Source of the DNA: Microbacterium sp. HD4P20
GTDB lineage: Bacteria > Actinomycetota > Actinomycetes > Actinomycetales > Microbacteriaceae
Length of the DNA stretch: 64,000 bases
Assembly (NCBI RefSeq): GCF_019449275.2
Contig: NZ_JAHZQZ020000018.1
Coordinates: 327,810-391,809, forward strand
Reading direction: 5' to 3'
Shown here one piece after another: positions 9,061 to 19,964 of the stretch. The notes beneath the pieces were generated by a model, which was not told the DNA's origin, did not search any database, and was given only the letters and a program-made list of their open reading frames with translations. Within the stretch, counting starts at the first letter, position 1. Each line of letters begins with the position of its first letter. The translations under genes were made by a program, and so were the position numbers.

Positions 9061-9729
9061 TCAGACCGGGCCGGCGATGCCGAGCATGACATCGGGGACC
9101 GCGGTGCCTTCGGCGAGCCGGTACTTCGCGCCCACGATCGCGAGGCGCCCTTCGGCAACGGCGTCGCTGATCAGCTCGGACGAGTGCAGCAGCTCGGCGA
9201 CGGTGTCGCGCAGGTGCTCGCGCCCGACCTCTTCGGCGTCGATGTCGTTCGTCGTAACCCCGTGGTCCTTGCCGGCCCGCTGCACGCGGCGCACCGCCGG
9301 GACGATCGGGGAGATCAGCCGCCAGATGTGAGGCGGCAGGGGAGCGGCATCCGGATCCGTGCTGTCGATCGCGGCGCGTACGGCGCCGCACGCGTCGTGC
9401 CCGAGGACGACGATCAGCGGTACCTCCAGCACGGCCACGGCATATTCGAGGCTGCCGATGACGGAGTCGGAGATCACCTGCCCGGCGTTGCGCACGACGA
9501 ACAGGTCGCCGAGCCCCTTGTCGAAGATGATCTCGGCCGCCAGGCGTGAGTCGGAGCAGCCGAACAACGCCGCGCGAGGACGCTGCCCGCCGGCCAGATC
9601 GTGGCGGCGGTCCACATCCTGGCGCGGATGGTGCGGCTCGCCGGCGACGAAGCGGGCATTGCCGCGCTGCATCTCACGCCAGGCCTTCGCGGGCGCGGAC
9701 TCGGTTCCGGGGATCGAGGGTGAGGTCAT
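9061..9729 (-). CDS. Beta-class carbonic anhydrase
   Basis: Hydrates CO2 to bicarbonate with a Zn2+ ion. The 222-aa protein has the beta-class ligands: Cys and the Asp/Arg dyad in FGCSDSRL, and His and Cys in LGHDACGAV. The N-terminal AWREMQRGNARFVAG is also typical. The ATG at 9729 overlaps the upstream DUF4245 stop in ATGA, so it is the last gene of the xseA-xseB-DUF4245-carbonic anhydrase operon. The enzyme probably supplies bicarbonate for carboxylases and helps pH balance. Confidence 0.93.
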   Translation of the reverse strand: MTSPSIPGTESAPAKAWREMQRGNARFVAGEPHHPRQDVDRRHDLAGGQRPRAALFGCSDSRLAAEIIFDKGLGDLFVVRNAGQVISDSVIGSLEYAVAVLEVPLIVVLGHDACGAVRAAIDSTDPDAAPLPPHIWRLISPIVPAVRRVQRAGKDHGVTTNDIDAEEVGREHLRDTVAELLHSSELISDAVAEGRLAIVGAKYRLAEGTAVPDVMLGIAGPV

Positions 9730-10373
9730 TCCGATTCCTCTCGCAACGCGGTGACCTCGTCGGCGACGGCGGCGGCCACGTCCTGAAGCGCGTCGTCGTC
9801 GGCCGTGCCGTAGATCAGGACGGTGTCAGCACCCGCCGGCGCCGCCAGGGCGACCGAGAGCTTGCCGTGGCGTGACGGCTCCAGCTCGTAGCGGTCCCAC
9901 GTGACACCGCCGATCGTCACGGTGTCGACCGGCGCAGCACCGGCCAGCACGCGGGCGGGCCAGGCTTCATCGGCGTCGAAGCCCTGTGCCGCCCGCAGGA
10001 AACCGGGCTCGTCCTCGTTAGCGGGGGCGATCACGATGGTCCATGCGCGCGAAGAGCCTTCGTCTTCGACAGCGGCACTGTTCACGATCCAGTCGTCCGA
10101 CAGCTCCGGCGCGATCAGGGAGCGGCCCTCGGCGGTCCCGACACGTTCGGCGACGGCGGCGACGTCGATCGGCTCGCGTGCGGGAGGCGTGCCACGCGGC
10201 ACCGCGAAGACGACGACGGCGACCACGGCGAGGGTCACCAGGAGCGCTGCGACGAGGTTGCGGGTGTTCTGGCTCGACCGATACACCCGCGAGGACTCGG
10301 CCTTGCGGGCGGCGGTCTCGTCCGGGGTTTCCGGGCGGCCGAGCTCGGCGACGACGCGGGGATCGCGGGCCAT
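9726..10373 (-). CDS. DUF4245 family single-pass membrane protein
   Basis: 215 aa with a charged cytoplasmic N terminus (~1-38), one transmembrane helix (~39-61) and an exported domain of about 150 residues containing WDRYELEPSRHGKLSVAL. I match this to actinobacterial DUF4245, whose function is unknown. It overlaps xseB upstream (TGATG) and the carbonic anhydrase downstream (ATGA), so it is translationally coupled in the operon. Confidence 0.8.
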   Translation of the reverse strand: MARDPRVVAELGRPETPDETAARKAESSRVYRSSQNTRNLVAALLVTLAVVAVVVFAVPRGTPPAREPIDVAAVAERVGTAEGRSLIAPELSDDWIVNSAAVEDEGSSRAWTIVIAPANEDEPGFLRAAQGFDADEAWPARVLAGAAPVDTVTIGGVTWDRYELEPSRHGKLSVALAAPAGADTVLIYGTADDDALQDVAAAVADEVTALREESE

Positions 10374-10615
10374 CAGGCCTCGCCACCTTCATCGCGAGGC
10401 GTCGAGGCGCGTGCGGCTTCGAGTCGGCGCTTGGCGCCGAGCAGCCATTCCTCGCAACGCGCCGCGAGAGCCTCGCCGCGTTCCCACAGCGCCAGGGAAT
10501 GCTCGAGCGTCGGCGATCCCTGCTCGAGTTCGGCGACCACGCGGACGAGTTCGTCGCGGGCCTGTTCGAACGAAAGCGAAGCGACGTCGGTGGGGGCGCC
10601 GCTGGTCTCGGTCAT
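10373..10615 (-). CDS. xseB: Exodeoxyribonuclease VII small subunit
   Basis: About 80 aa, the usual XseB length, with [21 protein letters not shown] and [16 protein letters not shown], the two-helix hairpin by which several XseB copies wrap the XseA coiled coil. Exonuclease VII degrades single-stranded DNA in repair. ATG 10615 is chosen because GGAAG lies just before it; an ATG three codons upstream (10624) is possible. It directly follows xseA. Confidence 0.93.
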   Translation of the reverse strand: MTETSGAPTDVASLSFEQARDELVRVVAELEQGSPTLEHSLALWERGEALAARCEEWLLGAKRRLEAARASTPRDEGGEA

Positions 10616-10625
10616 GACTTCCATC

Positions 10626-11930
10626 CTACGTCGGCGCTCCGGCGGGTCCGTCTGCGGCGGCCTCTTCGATCGGGCCCTCGGAACGTGCTGCGAACGAACC
10701 GCGGCCGACGGTCACGAGGACGGGCGTGGATGCCGGAGCCTGCGCGGCATCGCGCACGATGACGCCGTCCGCCAGGTGTGCGATGGCGTAGCCGCGCGCC
10801 AGCGTCGACGCCGGAGACAGCGCGCGGAGCGTCGCGCGCAGCTCGGCGGTACGGCGCCCCTGGACGTCCAGCGCGCGGTCCACCCGCTCGCGGCCCCGGG
10901 CTGCGAGCAGCTCGATCTCGTGCGAGCGCGAGGTCAGCAGCGACTCCGGCGCGCGCAGCACCGGCCGGGAGCGCAGCTGCTCGAGCTGCGAGATGTCGTG
11001 CGTGAGCCGCTGCGTCAGGCGCGAAGTCAGGCGCGAACGCAGCTGCGCCACGATCGCGCGCTGCTCGGCGACATCCGGAACCACCCGCTTGGCCGCGTCG
11101 GTCGGCGTCGACGCGCGCACATCGGCGACGTCGTCCAGGAGCGGGTGGTCGTTCTCATGCCCGATCGCGCTGACCACCGGTGTGGTGGCCGCCGCGACCG
11201 CGCGCAGCAGCCGCTCGTCGCTGAAGCCCAGCAGGGTCTGCGGGTCGCCGCCGCCGCGGGCGATGACGATGACGTCCACCTCGGGTGCGGCGTCGAGGGC
11301 TTTGAGTGCGGCGATCGTCTCGGGCACGCACCGGTCGCCCTGCACAGCGGCGAACTTGGTGCGGAAGCGCACCTGCGGCCAGCGCAGCTCGGCGTTCCGG
11401 TGAACGTCCTTCTCGGCATCGGAGTTCTCGCCGGTGATGAGCCCGATCACGTGGGGCAGGAACGGGAGCGGCTTCTTGCGGGACGGGTCGAACAGTCCCT
11501 CCGCCCGCAGCTGCACCCGCAGGCGCTCGAGGCGCTCGAGCTGATCGCCCAGCCCGACGTGGCGCATGGCGGAGACGCTGAAGCTGAAGTCGCCCGTCTT
11601 GCTGAAGTAGTCGGCCTTGACGCACGCGATGACGTGATCGCCGACCTTGAGATCGCCCGGCAGCCGGTCGCGCGTGGACGACCAGATCCGGAACGAGATC
11701 GTGGCGTCCGTGACGAGGTCCTTGAGGCGACCGAAGACGTTGCCGCCGCGCTGATTCCACGCCGTGATCTCGCCCTCGACCCACACCGAGCCCCAGTTCT
11801 GGATGAATCCGCGGATGGTGTCGTTCAGGCGCGCCACCGATGTCGGCGCGTCGGATGTGGAGTCGCGGGGCTTCACCGAGTCGGCTGGTGGCGGCTCGCC
11901 GGCGATCGCGGCGGGCTGGAAGGTCGTCAT
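10626..11930 (-). CDS. xseA: Exodeoxyribonuclease VII large subunit
   Basis: Catalytic subunit of exonuclease VII (~434 aa). It has the N-terminal OB-fold ([22 protein letters not shown]), the catalytic domain with [17 protein letters not shown] and [29 protein letters not shown], then a long coiled coil (~290-390) and the C-terminal LARGYAIA segment. ATG 11930 follows gagagga at a suitable distance. It is first in an operon with xseB and divergent from ispH by 53 bp. Confidence 0.95.
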   Translation of the reverse strand: MTTFQPAAIAGEPPPADSVKPRDSTSDAPTSVARLNDTIRGFIQNWGSVWVEGEITAWNQRGGNVFGRLKDLVTDATISFRIWSSTRDRLPGDLKVGDHVIACVKADYFSKTGDFSFSVSAMRHVGLGDQLERLERLRVQLRAEGLFDPSRKKPLPFLPHVIGLITGENSDAEKDVHRNAELRWPQVRFRTKFAAVQGDRCVPETIAALKALDAAPEVDVIVIARGGGDPQTLLGFSDERLLRAVAAATTPVVSAIGHENDHPLLDDVADVRASTPTDAAKRVVPDVAEQRAIVAQLRSRLTSRLTQRLTHDISQLEQLRSRPVLRAPESLLTSRSHEIELLAARGRERVDRALDVQGRRTAELRATLRALSPASTLARGYAIAHLADGVIVRDAAQAPASTPVLVTVGRGSFAARSEGPIEEAAADGPAGAPT

Positions 11931-11983
11931 GCGGTCCTCTCGCTCACAGGTCCCGTCCACGGGTGCGCCCGTAGACTCGTGGG

Positions 11984-13060
11984 GTGAGCACCGGCACCTT
12001 GGGTACGAGATCCGTGAGCATGCCCGTCCCGCGTATTCCGCGGCGGCGCGAACCGCTCCAGAATAACGCGGTCCCCGGACACAAGCGGGTGCTCCTGGCT
12101 TCGCCCCGTGGGTACTGCGCCGGCGTGGACCGCGCCGTCATCGCCGTCGAGAAGGCGCTCGAGCGCTTCGGTGCTCCGGTGTACGTGCGCAAGCAGATCG
12201 TGCACAACATCCATGTCGTGACCGAGCTCGAGAGCAAGGGCGCGATCTTCGTCGAAGAGGTCGACGAAGTGCCGGAGGGTGCGCACGTCGTGTTCAGCGC
12301 ACACGGGGTCTCGCCCGCGGTCGTGAACGCGGCATCCGATCGGGGGCTCCTCGCCATCGACGCGACATGCCCGCTCGTGACCAAGGTGCACCGCGAAGCC
12401 GTGCGGTTCGCGCGCGACGACTTCGAGATCCTGCTGATCGGCCACGAGGGCCACGAAGAGGTCGAGGGAACCGCCGGTGAGGCACCCGAGCACGTCACGA
12501 TCGTGAACTCGCCGGATGAGGCCGACACGATCGTGGTGCGCGACCCGTCGAAGGTCGTGTGGCTGTCGCAGACGACACTGTCGGTCGACGAGACGATGGA
12601 GACCGTACGGCGCCTGCGCGATCGGTTCCCGCAATTGCAGGATCCGCCCTCCGACGACATCTGCTACGCCACTCAGAACCGCCAGGTCGCGATCAAGAAG
12701 GTCGCCAAGGATGCCGACCTGGTGATCGTCGTGGGTTCGGCGAACTCCTCCAACAGTGTGCGACTGGTCGAGGTCGCGCTCGAGTACGGGGCGAAGGCCG
12801 CGTACCGGGTCGACTACGCCGACGAGATCGAGCAGGCGTGGCTCGACGGGGTAGAGACGGTCGGCGTCACCAGCGGTGCGTCGGTGCCTGACGTCTTGGT
12901 GCAGGAGGTGCTCCGAGACCTCTCGAACGCGGGGTTCCGCGACGTCGAAGAGGTGCGCACTGCCGAGGAGGACCTGCAGTTCTCGCTCCCCAAAGAGCTG
13001 CGGACGGATGCCGCGGGCAAGCGGGACGACCGCGCTCTGGGCGGGAGGGCCCGCGCGTGA
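11984..13060 (+). CDS. ispH: 4-hydroxy-3-methylbut-2-enyl diphosphate reductase
   Basis: Last step of the MEP pathway: reduces HMBPP to IPP and DMAPP using a [4Fe-4S] cluster. The three cluster cysteines are in [23 protein letters not shown] and [10 protein letters not shown]; substrate-binding [14 protein letters not shown] and GHEGHEE are present, as is VGSANSSNS. The GTG start at 11984 sits 6 nt after TAGACT (11972-11977), a leaderless arrangement; ATG 12020 is an alternative. The product feeds uppS. It overlaps the next gene by GTGA. Confidence 0.96.
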   Translation: MSTGTLGTRSVSMPVPRIPRRREPLQNNAVPGHKRVLLASPRGYCAGVDRAVIAVEKALERFGAPVYVRKQIVHNIHVVTELESKGAIFVEEVDEVPEGAHVVFSAHGVSPAVVNAASDRGLLAIDATCPLVTKVHREAVRFARDDFEILLIGHEGHEEVEGTAGEAPEHVTIVNSPDEADTIVVRDPSKVVWLSQTTLSVDETMETVRRLRDRFPQLQDPPSDDICYATQNRQVAIKKVAKDADLVIVVGSANSSNSVRLVEVALEYGAKAAYRVDYADEIEQAWLDGVETVGVTSGASVPDVLVQEVLRDLSNAGFRDVEEVRTAEEDLQFSLPKELRTDAAGKRDDRALGGRARA

Positions 13061-13659
13061 CCGACGCCGTCGCCCCCGAGCCGGGTGCTCGACCCAGACC
13101 TCAGTACGGTGAGTACGCCACCCCCGAGGAGCAGCGCGCGCGCATCCGCCAGCCCGACGTGACCGCCGCCCTCGAGACCGGGCGCCCCGTCGAAGTGCCG
13201 CCCGCGGTCGCCGCGCCCGTCGGCCCCGCCGCTACCGAGACTGCCGGCGCGGATGTTCCTCCCGCCGCTGACGCGGCGCTGACCCGGCGGCGAGCCGTCG
13301 ACCGCATCGTGACGTTCGCCCTGCTCGCGTACGGGCTGGTGAACGTCATCTCGTCGTACCCGGCCTTCCTCGACTACTCGGCGTACGCCGACACCATGTT
13401 CACGGTCCTCGGCGTCGAGGCCGAGCTGGCGGACCCTGCAGCCGGCCGGCCGTGGGGCATCGCCGCCGCACTGCTGCTGACGGTCGGCTGGATCGCGACC
13501 GCCGCGATCTCTTGGTGGAACATGAGCCGCCGCCGGCTGTCGTGGTGGATCCCGCTGGTCGCGGGCGTCGTCTTCGTCTTCGTGGCGGGCATGCTGATGG
13601 TCGTTCCGCTGATGAACGATCCCGCCGCGTGGGACGCCCTGGTCGGCAGTCTGGGCTGA
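13057..13659 (+). CDS. DUF6264-like membrane protein
   Basis: 200 aa. The first ~80 residues are Pro/Ala-rich and cytoplasmic, with [19 protein letters not shown]; three hydrophobic helices follow (~87-105, ~131-150, ~163-182). It matches my recollection of an actinobacterial DUF6264 family of unknown function. It begins inside the ispH stop (GTGA), so it is translated with ispH, but nothing shows a metabolic link. Confidence 0.65.
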   Translation: MTDAVAPEPGARPRPQYGEYATPEEQRARIRQPDVTAALETGRPVEVPPAVAAPVGPAATETAGADVPPAADAALTRRRAVDRIVTFALLAYGLVNVISSYPAFLDYSAYADTMFTVLGVEAELADPAAGRPWGIAAALLLTVGWIATAAISWWNMSRRRLSWWIPLVAGVVFVFVAGMLMVVPLMNDPAAWDALVGSLG

Positions 13660-13718
13660 CGCGAGCAACCCTAGGTGCAAGCGGACTGGAGACCACAGTG
13701 CGTGCATAGGATGACGGG

Positions 13719-14267
13719 ATGGCTTGCCTGCTTGCGATCTGCGCCGTCAGCCGGCTTCACCCGGACGCCGGTCCGGTCGGCGTGACGGCGATCGACAAGG
13801 CCGCGATCGACGGGGCGGTGCGGATCGGCACGTACGGCGCCTACGCGGACGTCCAGGCCGACAGGAAGCACCACGGCGGCCTCGACAAGGCGCTCTATGC
13901 CTATGCCGCCGAGGACGCGGCGTTCTGGGAAGAAGAGCTCGGCCGTGCCCTGCCCGCGGGTTTCTTCGGCGAGAATCTGCGTACCGAGGGCTTGGATGTC
14001 AACGCCGCACTGATCGGGGAGCGGTGGCGGATCGGGGATCGCGTCGAAGTCGAGGTCACGATGCCGCGCACGCCGTGCCAGACGTTCGCCCGCTGGGTCG
14101 GCGGGGAGGAGGAGCGTGGCTGGGTGAGGCGCTTCTCGGACGCCCGGCGGCTCGGTCCTTACCTCCGGGTGCGGAGCACGGGCCGCGTCCGCGCGGGCGA
14201 CGGGATCGAGGTCGTTCATCGCCCAGCGGGAGCGCCCACCATCCTCGAGGTCTACCGAGGTCCGTGA
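13719..14267 (+). CDS. MOSC domain protein (YiiM-like)
   Basis: 182 aa; the MOSC domain spans most of it, with DRKHHGGLDKALYAYA, GFFGENLRTEGLDV and the conserved cysteine in PRTPCQTFARW. MOSC proteins handle molybdenum cofactor or act in YiiM-type N-hydroxylated base detoxification; the exact substrate cannot be told here. The ATG at 13719 lies 6 nt after TAGGAT (13707-13712), so a leaderless transcript is likely. It is convergent with the aldolase gene. Confidence 0.85.
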   Translation: MACLLAICAVSRLHPDAGPVGVTAIDKAAIDGAVRIGTYGAYADVQADRKHHGGLDKALYAYAAEDAAFWEEELGRALPAGFFGENLRTEGLDVNAALIGERWRIGDRVEVEVTMPRTPCQTFARWVGGEEERGWVRRFSDARRLGPYLRVRSTGRVRAGDGIEVVHRPAGAPTILEVYRGP

Positions 14268-14352
14268 CGGTTTGCGACGCCCGGGTCGAAGCGGCGGATG
14301 TCCCCGGCCCACGCCCGCGAGGGCTCGGGCCGGAGGCATCCGTATCGACTGA

Positions 14353-15384
<1,032 letters not shown>

Positions 15385-15582
15385 GGGTGCTCCCTAGTTC
15401 TGTTCTGTCGGGACGAGCTTCACGAGAAGCCTAGCGAAGGCCGGGTGGTTGGACCGGCGTCCCGATCCATGGACGGCTCCGGATGACGTGGTCCTGCCCC
15501 CGGCGAAAGAACAGCGATTCCTTCGTCGCGACAGGCATGAAAGCCGGGCGCCTCGCGCGGCATGCTGGCTAGGCTGACCGAC

Positions 15583-16572
15583 ATGGTGAGCCTGACCGCG
15601 GACATGAGTCCCCTTCAACCCGACCGCAACCTCGCACTCGAACTGGTGCGCGCCACGGAGGCCGCTTCGATTCGCGCTGTCCCGTTCATCGGGCGCGGCG
15701 ACAAGGAAGCCGCCGACGGCGCGGCAGTCGACGCGATGCGCGCGTTCTTCACCACCGTCAACTTCGACGGCACCATCGTCATCGGGGAGGGTGAGAAGGA
15801 CGAGGCCCCGATGCTCTTCAACGGGGAGCGCGTGGGCAACGGGCGGGGGCCGCGGGCGGATGTCGCGGTGGACCCGATCGACGGCACGTCGCTGACGGCA
15901 GCCGGTCGGAACAATGCACTGTCGGTCATCGCCGTGTCGGATCACGGCACGATGCTCGATGCCTCGAGCGTGTTCTACATGGACAAGCTCGTGACCGGTC
16001 CGGCCGGAGTGGGCGTCGTCGACATCCGACTGCCCATCGGCGAGAACATCCGGCTCCTGGCGAAGGCGCTCGGCAAGCCTGTCGACGAGATCGTCGTGTC
16101 GGTGCTGCATCGCCCCCGTCACGAGAAGCTGATCGCCGAGATCCGTGAGGCGGGGGCCGGCACGCGCCTGATGAGTGACGGCGACGTCGCCGGCGGCATC
16201 AACGCCGCGCGCCACAACGCGCGCACCGACATGTGCGTCGGTGTCGGGGGCAGTCCCGAAGGGATTGTGACGGCGTGCGCCATCAAGGCGCTCGGTGGGC
16301 ACATTCAAGGGCGCCTGTGGCCGCGCGACGACGACGAGAAGCAGAAGGGCATCGACGCCGGCCTGAAGCTCGACGGCACCGTTTACGAAGCGGACGAGCT
16401 CGTGCGGGGCAACAACACGATCTTCGTCGCGACCGGCGTCACCGACGGCCAGTTGGTCGCAGGAGTGCGTCGTGAGGGGGGATACGTCTACACCGAGAGC
16501 GTCGTGTTGCGTGGGGCATCCGGCACGCTGCGCCGCATCACGTCGGAGCATCTCGTGTCGAAGTGGCTCTGA
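15583..16572 (+). CDS. glpX: Class II fructose-1,6-bisphosphatase (GlpX)
   Basis: Dephosphorylates fructose-1,6-bisphosphate in gluconeogenesis. About 329 aa, with the Li+-sensitive phosphatase motifs GEGEKDEAPM and VDPIDGTSLTAAG (metal-binding acids), GVGGSPEGIVTACA and LVRGNNTIFVATGV. ATG 15583 is chosen over an upstream frame start and over an ATG 7 codons downstream because TAGGCT (15570-15575) ends 7 nt before it. It is divergent from fbaA. Confidence 0.95.
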   Translation: MVSLTADMSPLQPDRNLALELVRATEAASIRAVPFIGRGDKEAADGAAVDAMRAFFTTVNFDGTIVIGEGEKDEAPMLFNGERVGNGRGPRADVAVDPIDGTSLTAAGRNNALSVIAVSDHGTMLDASSVFYMDKLVTGPAGVGVVDIRLPIGENIRLLAKALGKPVDEIVVSVLHRPRHEKLIAEIREAGAGTRLMSDGDVAGGINAARHNARTDMCVGVGGSPEGIVTACAIKALGGHIQGRLWPRDDDEKQKGIDAGLKLDGTVYEADELVRGNNTIFVATGVTDGQLVAGVRREGGYVYTESVVLRGASGTLRRITSEHLVSKWL

Positions 16573-16756
16573 GCGGCGCGAGCTGAACCTCCTGGACAAG
16601 AGGTCATGTGAGGACCCTCATGTGATGGAGGAGACCGCTGTGACTGCTGGGGCTGATGTGATCCATTCGTGACGCTGTTGCGGAGGGATGTCTGGCAGAA
16701 TCGAAGTCGTGTCCAGGGAGGCACGTCGTTGTTTCCCATTCCGCAGGGGGTTGTCG

Positions 16757-16981
16757 ATGTCCGCAACGGTGGGCAAGTCATCGCCGCAGACCGGTGCTCA
16801 CGCCGTCGTGCAGAACGCGGTCGTGAAGAACGCCGTCGATCCTGCTCGGCGCCCCGATGTCCTGCTGCGGGTTCGCCGCGAGGAGGGCCACGAGCTCAGC
16901 GCGTGGTGGATGATCGGTGCCTTCGTGGGGTTCTCCGCAGCCGTGATCCTGTTGCTGAGCTTCGTTCCCGGCGGCGCCTGA
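16757..16981 (+). CDS. Small single-pass membrane protein of unknown function
   Basis: 74 aa: a charged N-terminal part, then RREEGHELSAWWMIGAFVGFSAAVILLLSFVP with one helix at ~52-70, ending a few residues later. The ATG at 16757 is used rather than an in-frame ATG at 16688, because most of the extra N-terminal residues look non-coding; there is no clear ribosome site (gcaggggg lies ~10 nt upstream). The 184 bp before it contain a 10-codon frame at 16640-16672 behind ggaggag, a possible leader peptide without other support. It is convergent with rmuC. Confidence 0.55.
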   Translation: MSATVGKSSPQTGAHAVVQNAVVKNAVDPARRPDVLLRVRREEGHELSAWWMIGAFVGFSAAVILLLSFVPGGA

Positions 16982-16991
16982 CGTCTCGGGA

Positions 16992-18317
16992 CTAGGCGTT
17001 CGGGTCGGCGATGCGAGCGCGCACCTCGCCGAGCTCCGCGATCGCGGCTGCCATGGGCTCACCCAGCGACTGATCGCGCGTCGGTTCTTCGAGCGTGTGA
17101 TCGAGCATCTCGGGAGCCGTGAGCCGGCGCGGTGCCTTCTCGATCGGCGCCGGCTCGCTCACGGTGTCGAGCTTGGTCGCATCGATGCCGGGGAACTTTC
17201 GGGCGCTCACCAGCACCCGAGTCTCGAGGGAGCCGGCGAAGCGGTTGTAGCTGTCGACTGTCCGCTCGATCGCGCGCCGCAGGTCGTCGGCGTGGGAGGC
17301 AAGCGAGCCCAGCCGCTCGTAGAGCTGGTTGCCCAGCTCGAACAGCGTGCGGGCCTCCTGGGAGACATCCTGCTGGGTCCAGGTGTAGGCGACTGTCTTC
17401 AGCACCGCCCACAGGTTCACCGGCGACGCGAGGGCGACGCGCTTGCCGAAGGCGTAGTCAAGCAGCGACGGGTCCTCTTCGAGCGCTGACGCCAGCAGGG
17501 ATTCGCTGGGGAGGAAGCACACGACGAACTCGGGGCTCGACGACAGACCGGCCCAGTACGTCTTGCGCGCGAGGGCGTCCACGTGTGAGCGGACGGCTTT
17601 CACGTGCTTGCCGAGCAGGGCGCTGCGGCGGGCCGCCTCGGGTCCCTGGGCAGTGAAGGGGATCGCGCTGGCTTCGAGGTAGGCGTCCAGCGGCACCTTG
17701 GCGTCGACGGCGATCGCCTTGTCGCCGGGCAGGCGGATGACCATGTCGGGGCGCCCGGCCCCCGCGTCGGAGGTGATGGATGCCTGCAGGTCGAAGTCGA
17801 CGTGGTGGGTCAGGCCCGCCGCTTCGACGACGCGACGCAGCTGTGTCTCTCCCCACACGCCTCTCGTCGCACCCGAGCGGAGTGCTCCGGCGAGAGACTC
17901 CGTCGTCGCACGCAGCGCTTCGTCGGACTCGTGGGCGCGACGCAACTGCTCTGCCAGCGTGCCGAACTGGGTGTGCCGGTCGCGTTCGAGTTCATCGACC
18001 TTGTGGTGCATCGCGGCGAGTGTCTCCTGCACGGGGGCCAGCGCGCGCAGCACGGACTGCTCGCGACGCTCCCGCTCCTCGCGCGAGGCCTGGTCGTGCC
18101 GCGCCTGCGACGCCAGCTCGCGGTACAGCAGGTGCTGGTGGTCGAGTTGGGCCTGCACGCCCTGGTGCGCAGCCTCGGATGCGGCCAACCGGGCACGCAG
18201 GTCTGCCGTCTCGCGGGCGGCCCGTGCGGCGCCTCGGGCGAGGCCCGCCGTCCAGCCGGCGAACGCGCCGAGCACCAGCGTCGCGATCGCGAGCATCGAC
18301 ATGAGGAGGGCGTCCAT
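16992..18317 (-). CDS. rmuC: RmuC-family DNA recombination protein
   Basis: 441 aa: an N-terminal membrane helix (~3-24), a long coiled coil (~28-135), then the RmuC nuclease-like domain with RGVWGETQLRRVVEAAGL, RPDMVIRLPGDKAIAVDAKVPLDAYLEA and FLPSESLLASALEEDPSLLDYAF. RmuC restrains inversions at short inverted repeats in E. coli and is predicted to be a PD-(D/E)XK-type nuclease. ATG 18317 follows CATCCT by 6 nt, possibly leaderless. It lies downstream of the exonuclease gene on the same strand (gap ~83 bp). Confidence 0.92.
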   Translation of the reverse strand: MDALLMSMLAIATLVLGAFAGWTAGLARGAARAARETADLRARLAASEAAHQGVQAQLDHQHLLYRELASQARHDQASREERERREQSVLRALAPVQETLAAMHHKVDELERDRHTQFGTLAEQLRRAHESDEALRATTESLAGALRSGATRGVWGETQLRRVVEAAGLTHHVDFDLQASITSDAGAGRPDMVIRLPGDKAIAVDAKVPLDAYLEASAIPFTAQGPEAARRSALLGKHVKAVRSHVDALARKTYWAGLSSSPEFVVCFLPSESLLASALEEDPSLLDYAFGKRVALASPVNLWAVLKTVAYTWTQQDVSQEARTLFELGNQLYERLGSLASHADDLRRAIERTVDSYNRFAGSLETRVLVSARKFPGIDATKLDTVSEPAPIEKAPRRLTAPEMLDHTLEEPTRDQSLGEPMAAAIAELGEVRARIADPNA

Positions 18318-18400
18318 AGTCCCAGGATGCCCGGGGCCGCCGACATCGCCGGGACGTCACGCCCGGCGACGGCGCCCGCGACGGGCCGCGGAAACCCCGA

Positions 18401-18997
18401 TCAGGCGAAGGAGACGGCCGGAGCCGCGGCGATGAGGATCTGCGAAACTCTCACACCGGCGGCATCGACGAGCGCGTCGACGTCGTCAGAGCCGAGCCGT
18501 CGCGCCGCGTCGATCATGACGTGTGCGCAGGCGAGGGCGTCCGCGGTGGCGTTGTGATGCGCGAAGTCGGGGAACCCCGCCTCGGCGGCGACGAACGGCA
18601 GGCGATAGGAGTCCAGCTGGTACACCTTGCGCGCGACCTGCAGACTGCAGGCGTAGCGGTATGGAGGGCACTCGTCGCCGGTGGCGTCGCACGCGCGCTT
18701 GATGACAGACATGTCGAAGCCGGCGTTGTGGGCGACCAGAACGTCATCGCCGGCGAACGCGGTGAGAGCGCCCAGCTGCTGGGTCCACGTCGGTGCATGG
18801 ACGACGTCCTCGGCTCGGATTCCGTGGATACGGGTGTTCAGTTCGAAGAACACGTCGTGTCCCGCCGGCGGACGGATCAGCCACCCGGTCTTGTCGACAA
18901 CTTCGCCGTCGCGCACGCGCACGAGCCCGACGGCACACGCTGAGGCGCTGCTGGAGTTCGCCGTCTCGAAGTCGATCGCGGTGAAATCCAGTGGCAC
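18401..18997 (-). CDS. DEDDh 3'-5' exonuclease (DnaQ-like)
   Basis: 198 aa. The exonuclease motifs are complete: FTAIDFETAN (Exo I Asp/Glu), VLVAHNAGFDMSVI (Exo II) and HHNATADALACAHVM (Exo III His-Asp). No other domain is present, so this is a stand-alone proofreader-like or repair exonuclease rather than a polymerase subunit by structure. The GTG start at 18997 lies 6 nt after GAGTCT. A repair role fits with rmuC just downstream. Confidence 0.88.
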   Translation of the reverse strand: MPLDFTAIDFETANSSSASACAVGLVRVRDGEVVDKTGWLIRPPAGHDVFFELNTRIHGIRAEDVVHAPTWTQQLGALTAFAGDDVLVAHNAGFDMSVIKRACDATGDECPPYRYACSLQVARKVYQLDSYRLPFVAAEAGFPDFAHHNATADALACAHVMIDAARRLGSDDVDALVDAAGVRVSQILIAAAPAVSFA

Positions 18998-19084
18998 CCC
19001 ATCAGACTCACCCGGCGTCAGGGATCGCCGTGTCAGGCGCGCCGTGCTCGGCGTGGCTCGGTGGCAGCGTCATAGGCTCGAGTC

Positions 19085-19843
19085 ATGAGCAGCCGCGAAG
19101 AGATGTCGGTGTCGTTCGGTGCTGTGGCCGGGGCTTACGAGTCGGGGCGACCGGATTATCCGCGTGAAGCCGTGGAGTGGATGCTCGCGCCGGTCCGGCA
19201 GCACGATCGCGCTCTGCGTGTCGCCGATGTCGGTGCCGGAACCGGCAAGCTCACCCGCACGATCGTCGAGGCGGGAGCGGACGTGGTCGCGATCGACCCC
19301 GACCCGAGCATGCTCGCGGAGTTGAGGCAACACGTCCACGGTGTGCCCACATTCGTGGGACAGGCCGAGCGCATGCCGCTGCCCGACGCGTCGCTCGACG
19401 CGGTGCTGCTCGGCCAGGCGTGGCATTGGGTCGATGTCGTGGCCGCGTCCGAGGAAGCCGGACGGGTCCTGCGGGCCGGGGGTGTGCTGGGGCTGGTGTG
19501 GAACATCCGCGACGAGACTGTCCCGTGGATCGCGGAGCTCACCCGGGTGATGCACGGCAGTCACGCTGAGACGATGCTCGCCGACGGCGACGCGCAGGTC
19601 GCCGCGCCGATCGGTCCCCTCGAAGAGCACAGGTGGGAATGGACGCGCACGCTCGGGCGGTCGGCGTTCCTCGACATGGTGTCGTCGCGCAGCTACATCA
19701 TCACGGCCTCGATCCAGGAACGCACGCGGATACTGACCGCCGTCGGGGATCTCTTCGATGCGCAGCGACGCCGGGACGAGACGGGCGCCGAGGTCGTCGA
19801 CATCCCCTACGTGACGCGCGCCTATCGCGGCATCCGCAGCTGA
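19085..19843 (+). CDS. Class I SAM-dependent methyltransferase
   Basis: 252 aa. The SAM-binding motif I VADVGAGTGKLT and post-I VVAIDPDPSML are clear, followed by AERMPLPDASLDAVLLGQAWHWVD, as in the UbiE/YcgJ type (methyltransferase type 11). The substrate is unknown. ATG 19085 is placed 6 nt after TAGGCT (19073-19078). It lies alone between the divergent exonuclease and ychF. Confidence 0.87.
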   Translation: MSSREEMSVSFGAVAGAYESGRPDYPREAVEWMLAPVRQHDRALRVADVGAGTGKLTRTIVEAGADVVAIDPDPSMLAELRQHVHGVPTFVGQAERMPLPDASLDAVLLGQAWHWVDVVAASEEAGRVLRAGGVLGLVWNIRDETVPWIAELTRVMHGSHAETMLADGDAQVAAPIGPLEEHRWEWTRTLGRSAFLDMVSSRSYIITASIQERTRILTAVGDLFDAQRRRDETGAEVVDIPYVTRAYRGIRS

Positions 19844-19964
19844 CGGCATTCGCGGCGAAGGTCGCTCGCGAGTGGCGTGCGCTCGCGGCGGACGGTGCCC
19901 GCGAGTGGTGGATCCGCGCTGACCGGCCGGGCCCGGACACCGGCGCCGGGTAGGCTGGATGCCC

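Noticed and set aside
7610..9391. Open frame joining the sensor kinase to sequence over fumarase and the carbonic anhydrase
   Set aside because: The upstream part is Arg/His/Pro-rich shadow sequence in another frame of fumC.
16625..16672. Leader peptide before the small membrane protein at 16757
   Set aside because: It is only 10-15 codons long with no attenuator structure or repeated codon that would suggest a role.
19844..19950. Coding-like stretch after the methyltransferase with a repeated cgcgagtgg
   Set aside because: It has no start, ribosome site or homology that I recognise; probably spacer with chance composition.
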